The notes beneath the pieces were generated by a model, which was given only the letters and a program-made list of their open reading frames with translations, had not been told where the DNA came from and did not search any database. Positions 17,500 through 24,809 of a DNA stretch of 64,000 nt are shown here, piece by piece. Source of the stretch: Nannocystis exedens (GTDB lineage: Bacteria > Myxococcota_A > Polyangia > Nannocystales > Nannocystaceae); contig NZ_NETK01000001.1 of NCBI RefSeq assembly GCF_002343915.1, forward strand, positions 2,490,001 through 2,554,000, given 5' to 3'. The position numbers were made by a program, and so were the translations under genes. Each line of letters begins with the position of its first letter. Within the stretch, counting starts at the first letter, position 1.

Positions 17500-18031
17500 C
17501 GCGACCTCCGGCGACGAAGCTGGCGAATCGCCTGCGCGCGCTGTTGAGACGGGAATAGAGGGTGTTGAGATTGACGCCGAGCTGCTCGGCGATCTCGGGC
17601 ACCTTGAGGCCCTCGAGCTCGGCGAGCATGAACACCAGGCGGTGCTCCTCGGACAGGGTGGCGAGGAAGCGATCGACGAGCGCCCGCGCCTCGATCGCGG
17701 CGATCACCTCGTCGGGCGCCGGCCCGACGCTCGGCTCGGGCGCGACGGTCAGCCGGCGGAGGTGGCGGGCGTGGCTGCGCCGGTGGTGCAGCACGACGTT
17801 GCGGGTGATCCCGAACAGCCACGACGGGATGCTCGCGCGCCCGTCGTAATCGGCCAGGCGGCGGTGAACCACCAGGAACACCTCGTGGAACGCGTCGTCG
17901 CGGCCGGCCCCCTCGACCCCGAAGTTGCGGAGCAGGCGCCACACGAAGTCCGCGTGGTCGCGATAGACCTGCTCGAGCTTCGGCGTCGACCTCGGTCGGG
18001 GGCTGGGTTCGTGGGCGGCGGTCGGCTTCAC
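17477..18031 (-). CDS. ECF-type RNA polymerase sigma factor
   Basis: The 184-residue protein contains region 2 (YRDHADFVWRLLRNFGVEGA, DDAFHEVFLVVHRRLADYDG, SIPSWLFGITRNVVLHHRR) and region 4 (LSEEHRLVFMLAELEGLKVP, EIAEQLGVNLNTLYSRLNSARRRF), as in other ECF sigma factors. No ATG is near the domain start, so a GTG at 18031 is chosen. The gene overlaps the downstream repeat protein and follows the envelope protein gene at 18076 by 44 bases, so the three are probably one leftward transcript. Confidence 0.87.
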   Translation of the reverse strand: MKPTAAHEPSPRPRSTPKLEQVYRDHADFVWRLLRNFGVEGAGRDDAFHEVFLVVHRRLADYDGRASIPSWLFGITRNVVLHHRRSHARHLRRLTVAPEPSVGPAPDEVIAAIEARALVDRFLATLSEEHRLVFMLAELEGLKVPEIAEQLGVNLNTLYSRLNSARRRFASFVAGGRDGSAESQ

Positions 18032-18075
18032 GGCGGACTCGTGGTGGTTTCCCGGCTCGCCGCCGATCCGTGAGC

Positions 18076-19218
18076 TCAGCCGGCCCCGCCGCGCCCGAAC
18101 CGGAATTCGAGCCCCAGGGCCGCCCGCAGCGACACCGGCGCGATCGTGAACATCCGCCCGAGCCCGGCCGCGCTGAAGGTCCCGCCGAGCAGCGGCACGC
18201 CGACGTCCGCGCCGAACCACAGCGCCAGCCACGGCCGCGGCGCCCACGCGACGGCCGGCCCGAACACCAGGGCCAGCCAGGCGATCCGGTCGGTCCGCCC
18301 GCCCGCGAACCCGACCCCGGCGCCGATCGCCTGCCCGGCCTCGAGCCCGCCGCACAGCGGAAACTCGACCTGCCCCGCCCGCGGCACGCCGCAGCCGCGC
18401 GCGCCCACGGCCCACAGCCGCACCCGCGCCCCCGCCTGCGGGTCGATCTGCGTGTACGCGGTCGTCGGCGCCCGGTACAGCCCCGTCACCTCGACCCGCC
18501 AGCGCCGGCCCACCAGCCCGGCCGCGAGCCCGACCGCCGGCCCCACCCGCGGCATCCCCAGCGCCTCGAGCCCGCCCGCGACCCGCACGAACCCGCGCGG
18601 CCGCGCCGACTTCTTGGCTGGCTTTTCGGACAGGCCTGAAGGGACAGCCTCGTCGGCCGCGCCCGATGCGGGGCCCAGGGCCTCGATCTCGGCGGGCGGG
18701 GCGGACTCGCTCCCGGCCGTCACGAACGCCGCGTCACTCGCGACCGGTACGGCGGCCTCGGACCCACCTGTCCCCGGGGTCAGGTCGCCCGCGCTCGCCG
18801 CGGCGTCCCCCGCGGACGTCTCCGATGACATGTCCCCCGGGACAGATCCGTCCGCCGGCGCGGCGTCCGGCGCCGGCACGATCGACCCCTCGGCGGGGCG
18901 CGTGAGCACGCCGGGGTCGACCACCACCGCCGTCACGAACGCCGCGGCGTCGCCGATCTCCGCGCACGAGCGGCCGCGCAGGGTCCGCTTGCTGCGGCCC
19001 TCGGCGGCCTCCAGGTCCAGCGTCGCCGTCCAGCGGCCGTCGCCGTCGCGGCGCACGTCGACCGTCACGCGGACCGGCCGCGACTCGTGGGCGCCGGCGA
19101 GGTAGCGCGCGAGGCTGTCCTGAAAGCCATGTTGAGTGCAGCGCGGATCGCCGCGCCAGGTCACGTCGACGTCTTGCGCAGGCAGCGCGGCGACGAGCGC
19201 GAGGACGAGGGGTCCCAC
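18076..19218 (-). CDS. predicted envelope protein with C-terminal beta-barrel-like domain
   Basis: The 380-residue product has a cleavable-looking N-terminus, a small alpha/beta domain (about 18-110) with CTQHGFQDSLARYL and GRSCAEIGDAAAFVTAVVVD segments, a long Ala/Ser/Asp linker (about 115-200) and a C-terminal part of alternating hydrophobic strands ending EFRFG, like an outer-membrane barrel. This layout recurs in Nannocystaceae next to ECF sigma genes. It probably lies at the head of the operon with the sigma factor at 17477. The linker includes imperfect versions of the palindrome family in its DNA. Function unknown. Confidence 0.75.
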   Translation of the reverse strand: MGPLVLALVAALPAQDVDVTWRGDPRCTQHGFQDSLARYLAGAHESRPVRVTVDVRRDGDGRWTATLDLEAAEGRSKRTLRGRSCAEIGDAAAFVTAVVVDPGVLTRPAEGSIVPAPDAAPADGSVPGDMSSETSAGDAAASAGDLTPGTGGSEAAVPVASDAAFVTAGSESAPPAEIEALGPASGAADEAVPSGLSEKPAKKSARPRGFVRVAGGLEALGMPRVGPAVGLAAGLVGRRWRVEVTGLYRAPTTAYTQIDPQAGARVRLWAVGARGCGVPRAGQVEFPLCGGLEAGQAIGAGVGFAGGRTDRIAWLALVFGPAVAWAPRPWLALWFGADVGVPLLGGTFSAAGLGRMFTIAPVSLRAALGLEFRFGRGGAG

Positions 19219-19312
19219 GGCCGGGAGACTAGCGCGACGCCAGCCCCGGCCCGCGGGGAATTTTCGCGACCTGGCTCACGGAAGTCGACGCGTCCGGGAA
19301 ACCACCCGACGC

Positions 19313-20137
19313 ATGTCTATCGACCCCGTCCTCGCGCGCAATTGGTTCGCCGTCCTCATCCTCCTATCGACCGCCGTCCCGGCCTGCGCCCCGCCTCGCG
19401 GCGACCTCGGCGTCTATACGGACAGCGACCCCGCGGACAGCACCGAGAGCGCGGGGACCACCACCAGCGGCGCGCCCACCTCGAGCGGCGGGCAAGACGG
19501 GCCGGAGCCGGCGAGCGAAGCGGCGTGCGCCGAGCGGACAGATCTGAGCGCCGCCTGGCACAACGTCGTGTTCGACCCGGACTTCGCCGCCGACGACTTC
19601 GCCGCCGCGTGCGCGGTCGCCGACCTGCAGCTCGATCCGGCGCACCTCTCCCTCGACTGTGCCGGCCAGGGCGTGCGGATCGCTCTCGGCGACGCCCGGC
19701 TCTCGCCGGTCTTCGCCGTCGGCGACGAGGTCGCGTTCGACTATCGCTCGCTCGGCAACCGCTACGAGACGTGGTTCACCCTGCGCCGGCCCGACAGCGA
19801 GGCCACGCTCCTGCTCGCCGGCGTCCGGGCGGTCACCCTCGCACCGGCGGGCGCCCCCGACTTCTTCGCGCCCTGGACCATGACTGCCGGCGCAGGCGCG
19901 TGCCCCATCACGCCCACCTGCGAGTCGCCGCGCGAGAAGATGGCTGTCGAGTTCAGCCAGGCCGACGACGCGATCACCGTGCTCCCGCCGTCCAGGGCGA
20001 TCTTCGGCGCCCCTGCGCGCTACGAGCTGAACGTCGGCACTGCCCTCCTCAACCACCGCGACTTGCCGGGGTGCGATCTCGCCGATTTCTCGCAGCACAA
20101 TTTCGCGGCGCGGATCGTCCTCACGCCCGGCCCCTGA
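19313..20137 (+). CDS. lipoprotein with Ser/Thr-rich linker, unknown function
   Basis: The 274-residue product begins MSIDPVLARNWF and has a lipobox at STAVPAC. A linker of about 45 Ser/Thr/Gly/Asp residues leads into a mainly beta domain of about 200 residues with five or six Cys. The start at 19313 is used because the earlier in-frame codons overlap the promoter side of the divergent gene at 19218. I recognise no family; it is probably a surface lipoprotein. Confidence 0.78.
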   Translation: MSIDPVLARNWFAVLILLSTAVPACAPPRGDLGVYTDSDPADSTESAGTTTSGAPTSSGGQDGPEPASEAACAERTDLSAAWHNVVFDPDFAADDFAAACAVADLQLDPAHLSLDCAGQGVRIALGDARLSPVFAVGDEVAFDYRSLGNRYETWFTLRRPDSEATLLLAGVRAVTLAPAGAPDFFAPWTMTAGAGACPITPTCESPREKMAVEFSQADDAITVLPPSRAIFGAPARYELNVGTALLNHRDLPGCDLADFSQHNFAARIVLTPGP

Positions 20138-20187
20138 TGCCGCCCCCCGATCCTCCATAGACCCTACGGCCCCTCGAGAATAATAAC

Positions 20188-20460
20188 ATTACCGCGCAGA
20201 CCCTCCATCGCATCCTCGTCACCCTCCCCGCCCTGCTCGCATGCGGCTGCCTCGGGCCCCAGGGAGCTCTCGGACGATCCACCGACTCCGACGACTCCGC
20301 GTCCGACACCACGCCGCCGCCGCCGCCGCCTCGACCGGCGAGAGCGACAGCGGCCCGGACGACGACCCGCCGGAGCGCGTCGCCGTGGCGGACATGACGC
20401 CAGTCGTTCGACATCCCCGAATGCTTCGACCGCCGGATGCTCCACCACCGCGGCGACGGA
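20188..20460 (+). pseudogene. lipoprotein remnant with two frameshifts
   Basis: From an ATT codon at 20188 one frame gives a signal peptide TLHRILVTLPALLACGC (lipobox LLAC) and a DSDDSASDTT linker. The linker continues in a second frame as STGESDSGPDDDPPE, and a third frame carries QSFDIPECFDRRMLHHRGDG. The ATT stands where an ATG would be expected. The pieces fit one small lipoprotein gene that has lost its start and gained two shifts. Confidence 0.55.
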
Positions 20461-20473
20461 TCGCCGGCGCCGC

Positions 20474-23400
20474 TCAGCGCCCGTCGCGGCCGGCGAGCTC
20501 GCAGATCGCCGTGACCAGGTCGAACGGCTCGCACGGCTTGCCGAGGTGCTTCTGATAGCCGGCGAGGAGCGCCCGGGTGCGGTCCTCGAGCCGGGCGTAG
20601 GCGGTCAGCGCCAGCGCCGGGGTGCGCCCGCCGTCGCCGACCGGGCGCTGACGCAGGCGGCGCATCCAGTCGTAGCCGTCCTCGCCGGGCATGGCGATGT
20701 CGGACACGATCACGTCGGGCCGCTGCTGGTTGACCAGCGTCAGCGCCTGCTCGCCGTTCTCGGCGGTCAGCACCACGGCGCCGGTCGGCTGGAGGAACGC
20801 CGCCACCAGCTCGCGCGCGTCGCGTTCGTCGTCGACGATGAGGATCTTGAGCCCGCGCAGGTCGGCCTCGCGCGGCGCCGCGTCGACGGCCGGGCCCGGG
20901 GCGGCGCCGGAGGCCACCGCGCTGACGCGGCCGGCCTGGCTGGCGCGGGTCGGCAGGCGGACCACGAACTCGGCGCCCTGGCCGACCCCGTCGCTGTGGG
21001 CGGTGATCGTCCCGCCGTGGCCCTCGACCAGGTGGCGCACGATCGCCAGCCCGAGCCCGAGCCCGCCGTGCTGGCGGGTGGTGCCCGAGTCCTCCTGGCG
21101 GAACTTGTCGAAGATGTGGGGCAAGAACTCGGCCCCGATCCCGCGGCCGGTGTCCTTGACGTGGATGACCACCTGGTTGCGCCCGGTCAGCTCGAGCGTG
21201 AGGTCGACCTTGCCGCCGCGCTCGGTGAACTTGACCGCGTTGCTCAGCAGGTTCCACAGGATCTGCTGCACGCGCTCGGCGTCGCAGACCAGCGGGATCA
21301 CCGGCGGGTCGGGCCAGAAGGCCAGGCGCACGCCCTTCGCCTCGGCGGCCGGGCGGACGATGTCGAGCGCGGCCTCGGCGATCTGGACCAGCTCGGCCGG
21401 GCCGACCCGCAGCTGCAGCTTGCCGGTGATGATGCGCGTGGTGTCGAGCAGGTCCTTGATCAGGCCCGCCTGCGCCGACGCGTTGCGGTCGATGGCGTCG
21501 ATCGCCTTCTGCCGCTGCTCCTCGTTCAGGCCGCTCCGCCGCAGCACCCGCGACCAGCCGAGGATCGCCTGCAGCGGCGTGCGCAGCTCGTGCGAGACGA
21601 TGGCGAGGAATTCGTCCTTGGCGCGGTTGGCCGCGTCGACGCGGGCGCGCTCGCGGCGGGACAGCTCGAGCAGGCGGGCGTTGTCGAGGGCCAGGGCGAT
21701 CCGGCGCCCGAGCTCCTCGGCCAGCGCGAGGTCGTGGTGGTCGTAGAGCCGCCCCGAGCCCTTCCACGTGCCGACCGACAGGGTGCCGAGGATCGCCCCC
21801 TGGACCGGCAGCGGCACGATCGCCGACGACCGCACCGCCAGCCCCTCCAGGGCCTCGAGGTGCTCGGCGTCGCGGGCGATGCCCGCCACGATCGCGTCGG
21901 TCTCCGGCACGAACAGCGAGCGCCCGCTCGCCATCACCCGGGCGTAGGTGTGCTCGCCGTCGCGGTCGAGCGGCAGGCGGCCCTGCGCGGCCACGTAGGC
22001 GCGCAGGCGGGTCTGCATCGCCGGGTCGATGTGGGCCACCGCCGGGACCGCGAACGAGCCGTCGTCGCGGCGCAGGTGGATCACGCACCAGTCGCCGAAG
22101 CTCGGCACCACCAGGTCGACCACCCGGGCCAGCGTCGCGTCGCCGTCGAGCGACTCGGCCAGCACCCGCCCGGCCTCGGCGAGCAGCGCCATCGCCTCCT
22201 CGGCCCGCTTGCGCCCGGTGATGTCGAGCACCGTCTCGACGATGCCCTCGATGTTGCCCTCGAGCACCCACGGGTAGTAGCTGACGAGGAAGTGTCCCGG
22301 CAGCCCGCGGCGCTGCGGCAGCATCACCGACACCTCGACGTCGCTGATCGTCTCGCCGCGGTCGCGGACCCGCTCGAGCATCGGCTCGATCAGCGGCGCC
22401 ATCGACGGGACCACCTCGGACAGGCGATGGCCGCGGTGGACCTCGACCGGCAGGTCGTTGATCGCCGCCAGGGCGCGGTTGATCCGGCGGTAGCGGAGCT
22501 CGCGGTCGAACACCGCGAAGCCGATCTGCGCGCCGTCGAGGATCGCCGTCAGCTCGGTCTCGGCGCGCCGGTGCTCGCTGACGTCGAACATCGACGCGAC
22601 CATGCGCGTCGGCCGGCCGGCCAGGTCGCGGGCGATCCAGCCGCGGTCGAGCACGCGGACGAAGCTGCCGTCGCTGCGGGCGAACCGGTACTCCTCGCTC
22701 CACCGCTCGGCGCCGTCCTTAATCGCGCGCTCGACCCCGGCGGCGACCCGCTCGCGGTCGTCGACGTGGATCCGCGCGAGCCACCAGTTCATGTCGTCCG
22801 CGATCTCGTCGGCGCGGTAGCCGAAGCGGGTCGTGATCGCCGCGTTCCAGCGGGTCTCGCCGGTCTTCACGTTCCAGTCGCGCAGCGCCTCGTTGGTGGC
22901 GCGGTTGACCAGCTCGTAGCCCTGCTCGGCCCGCACGCGCTCGGTCAGCTCGAACACGGTCACCGCCACGCCGGTGACCGACCCGCGCGTGCGCACCGGG
23001 TAGAAGCACACGTACCACACGCGCTCGCCGTGCAGCGTGAAGTGGTCGCTGGCGTACGGCACCCCGGTGCGCAGCACCTCGGCGAGCAGCGGCATCGTCG
23101 CCGCCAGGTGCGGCGAGATCTCGCCCGGCGTGCGGCCCAGATGCGACTCCGGCGACGCGCCGTTGAGCTCCGCCAGCGCCCGGTTGACCCGCACGTAGCG
23201 CAGCTCGCGGTTGAGCAGCGCCAGGCCGACCGAGGCGCCCTCGAACAGCGCGTCGAGCTGGGCCCGCACCTCGTCGTCGCCGTGGAACGCCATCAGCGCC
23301 GACGCCAGCTCCCGGCCCGGGGCGACGCGCTGGCGGGTCGCGTGGATGTCGGTCGCCGTGCCGACCCACCGCTCGACCGGCCCCGCCGCCAGGCGGACCG

Positions 23401-23758
23401 GCTCGACGCGGGCGCGGTGCCACCGGAGGTCGCCGTCGCGGCGCCGGGCCCGGAGCTCGCACTCATAGGGTTCTCCCTTGCCCAGGGCCTCGGCGTGACG
23501 GGCCGCCAGCGCTTGCAGGTCGTCCGGGTGGATCACCCGGGCCATGACCTCGACCGGGGGCAGCTGCTCGGGCACGCCGGCGTAGCGGAACCAGGCCTTG
23601 TTGACGAATTCGAGGTCTCCGGCGCCGCCGAAGGTCCAGAGCAGGTGCGGCACGGCGTCGGCGAGGCGGCGCAGCGCACCTGCATTTTGGGCCAGGTCCG
23701 ACGCCGACGCGGGTCCAGCGGCCCCCGCTCGCGGCGGATCTCCCGAATCGCGCTGCAC
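20474..23758 (-). CDS. hybrid sensor histidine kinase (four PAS, GAF, HisKA, HATPase, receiver)
   Basis: The 1094-residue protein has no membrane segment and should be cytoplasmic. Four PAS domains are seen at about 28-145, 165-275, 285-400 and 405-520, then a GAF domain (about 535-695). The HisKA domain has phospho-acceptor His 723 in VSHELRTPLQ. The ATPase domain shows the N box (LWNLLSNAVKF), G1 (KDTGRGIG) and G2 (GGLGLGLAI). A receiver domain (about 968-1090) has the IVDDE acidic pair and the phospho-acceptor Asp in VSDIAMPGEDG. It should sense small ligands or redox state and relay phosphate onward; no partner response regulator is adjacent. It is divergent from the SIR2-STAND operon. 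Confidence 0.95.
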   Translation of the reverse strand: MQRDSGDPPRAGAAGPASASDLAQNAGALRRLADAVPHLLWTFGGAGDLEFVNKAWFRYAGVPEQLPPVEVMARVIHPDDLQALAARHAEALGKGEPYECELRARRRDGDLRWHRARVEPVRLAAGPVERWVGTATDIHATRQRVAPGRELASALMAFHGDDEVRAQLDALFEGASVGLALLNRELRYVRVNRALAELNGASPESHLGRTPGEISPHLAATMPLLAEVLRTGVPYASDHFTLHGERVWYVCFYPVRTRGSVTGVAVTVFELTERVRAEQGYELVNRATNEALRDWNVKTGETRWNAAITTRFGYRADEIADDMNWWLARIHVDDRERVAAGVERAIKDGAERWSEEYRFARSDGSFVRVLDRGWIARDLAGRPTRMVASMFDVSEHRRAETELTAILDGAQIGFAVFDRELRYRRINRALAAINDLPVEVHRGHRLSEVVPSMAPLIEPMLERVRDRGETISDVEVSVMLPQRRGLPGHFLVSYYPWVLEGNIEGIVETVLDITGRKRAEEAMALLAEAGRVLAESLDGDATLARVVDLVVPSFGDWCVIHLRRDDGSFAVPAVAHIDPAMQTRLRAYVAAQGRLPLDRDGEHTYARVMASGRSLFVPETDAIVAGIARDAEHLEALEGLAVRSSAIVPLPVQGAILGTLSVGTWKGSGRLYDHHDLALAEELGRRIALALDNARLLELSRRERARVDAANRAKDEFLAIVSHELRTPLQAILGWSRVLRRSGLNEEQRQKAIDAIDRNASAQAGLIKDLLDTTRIITGKLQLRVGPAELVQIAEAALDIVRPAAEAKGVRLAFWPDPPVIPLVCDAERVQQILWNLLSNAVKFTERGGKVDLTLELTGRNQVVIHVKDTGRGIGAEFLPHIFDKFRQEDSGTTRQHGGLGLGLAIVRHLVEGHGGTITAHSDGVGQGAEFVVRLPTRASQAGRVSAVASGAAPGPAVDAAPREADLRGLKILIVDDERDARELVAAFLQPTGAVVLTAENGEQALTLVNQQRPDVIVSDIAMPGEDGYDWMRRLRQRPVGDGGRTPALALTAYARLEDRTRALLAGYQKHLGKPCEPFDLVTAICELAGRDGR

Positions 23759-23793
23759 CGGCCAACCGTAGCACGAACGCCCCGCCGCCCGGT

Positions 23794-23866
23794 CGGCGGA
23801 GGGACCTCCGCCGGCCTCGGCGGGCCGAGGCCCGTGGGGCCGGCAGGGGACTCGCGGCGCCGCGAG
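23794..23866. promoter_or_regulatory. three consecutive perfect palindromes between divergent genes
   Basis: Palindrome 1 is CGGCGGAGG-GA-CCTCCGCCG (23794-23813). Palindrome 2 is GGCCTCGG-CGGG-CCGAGGCC (23813-23832). Palindrome 3 is CTCGCGGC-GCCGCGAG (23851-23866). All are perfect in their arms and sit between the histidine kinase start (23758) and the SIR2-like gene start (23899). They could be operators or leader hairpins. Confidence 0.6.
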
Positions 23867-23898
23867 CGTCCGTGTACCGTTGGCGCGGGAGCCGAAGC

Positions 23899-24795
23899 AT
23901 GCCCTCGCAGTTGACCGACGCCGAATGGAGCCAGCTTCTGTCGCGGATCGAGCGAGGCGAGTGTACGCCCTTCCTCGGGCCCGGCGTCGCCCTCGGTCGG
24001 CTGCCGCTGCCGGGCGACCTGGCGATGCGGTGGGCCGACGAGTACCAGTATCCGCTCGAGGACCGCTGGAACTTGCCGCGCGTGGCCCAGTACCTCGAGC
24101 TCGAGAAGGGCCCCCGGTGGCTGCGCGAGGAGCTGGCCAAGGCGCTGGCCGACGCGGCGGCCGCCGAGCCCGGCGCCGACGCGCTGCAGCTGCTCGCGGA
24201 GCTGCCGTTCTCGACGTACATCACCACCGGCTACGACGACCTGCTCGCGCGAGCCCTGCGCGCGGCCCAGCTCCGCCGCGACGAGCGGCGCACGCCGCGG
24301 AAGCCGCGCCTCGACTTCTGTCGCTGGCACGAGACCCTGCGCTCGGCCGCGATGCAGACCCCGTTCGAGGCCGACCCGCACTACCAGCCCTCGGCCGACG
24401 AGCCGTTCGTGTTCCACCTGCTCGGCCAGGCCGCCTTCCCGCAGTCGCTGGTGCTGACCGAGACCGACCACTACGACCTGTTCGTCGCCACCGCGCGCCA
24501 CCCGAACATCGTCCCGCCCACGGTCCATCGGGCGCTGCGCGGCGGCCCGCTGCTGTTCATCGGCCAGCCGCTGACCGACGCCAACTTCCGCGCCCTCGCC
24601 CGCAGCCTCGGCGGCGCCGACTACCGCGGCCTGCAGGAGGGCACGCTCTCGGTCCACGTCCGCCCCGAGGGCAACGACGCCGCGATCCACTACCTCGAGC
24701 GTCACTTCGGCGAGCAGCGCATCAAGCTGTACTGGGGGACCCCGCTCGGGTTCCTGCAGGAGCTGCGCGAGCGCTGGCTCCGCGACCACGAATAG
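23899..24795 (+). CDS. SIR2-like domain protein (putative NADase or NAD sensor)
   Basis: The 298-residue protein shows the order of the SIR2_2-type fold: a glycine loop TPFLGPGVALGRLPLPGDLA (about 23-41), the strand-turn FSTYITTGYDDLLARAL (104-120), FVFHLLGQ..FPQSLVLTETDHY (170-192) and LLFIGQPLTDANFRAL (218-233). In active SIR2 NADases such as ThsA the turn reads TNYD; here Gly 111 replaces the Asn, so catalysis is in doubt, while YDD and the His of FHLLG remain. A STAND NTPase gene follows after 14 bases on the same strand. In known defence systems SIR2 effectors are controlled by STAND sensors. The start MPSQLTD is chosen over one nine codons earlier. Confidence 0.85.
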   Translation: MPSQLTDAEWSQLLSRIERGECTPFLGPGVALGRLPLPGDLAMRWADEYQYPLEDRWNLPRVAQYLELEKGPRWLREELAKALADAAAAEPGADALQLLAELPFSTYITTGYDDLLARALRAAQLRRDERRTPRKPRLDFCRWHETLRSAAMQTPFEADPHYQPSADEPFVFHLLGQAAFPQSLVLTETDHYDLFVATARHPNIVPPTVHRALRGGPLLFIGQPLTDANFRALARSLGGADYRGLQEGTLSVHVRPEGNDAAIHYLERHFGEQRIKLYWGTPLGFLQELRERWLRDHE

Positions 24796-24809
24796 CGCCC
24801 TGGAGGTCC

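Noticed and set aside
20546..23914. 1122-codon plus-strand frame opposite the histidine kinase
   Set aside because: The minus strand encodes a full PAS/GAF/HisKA/receiver protein; the plus frame is Arg/Ala/His-rich noise.
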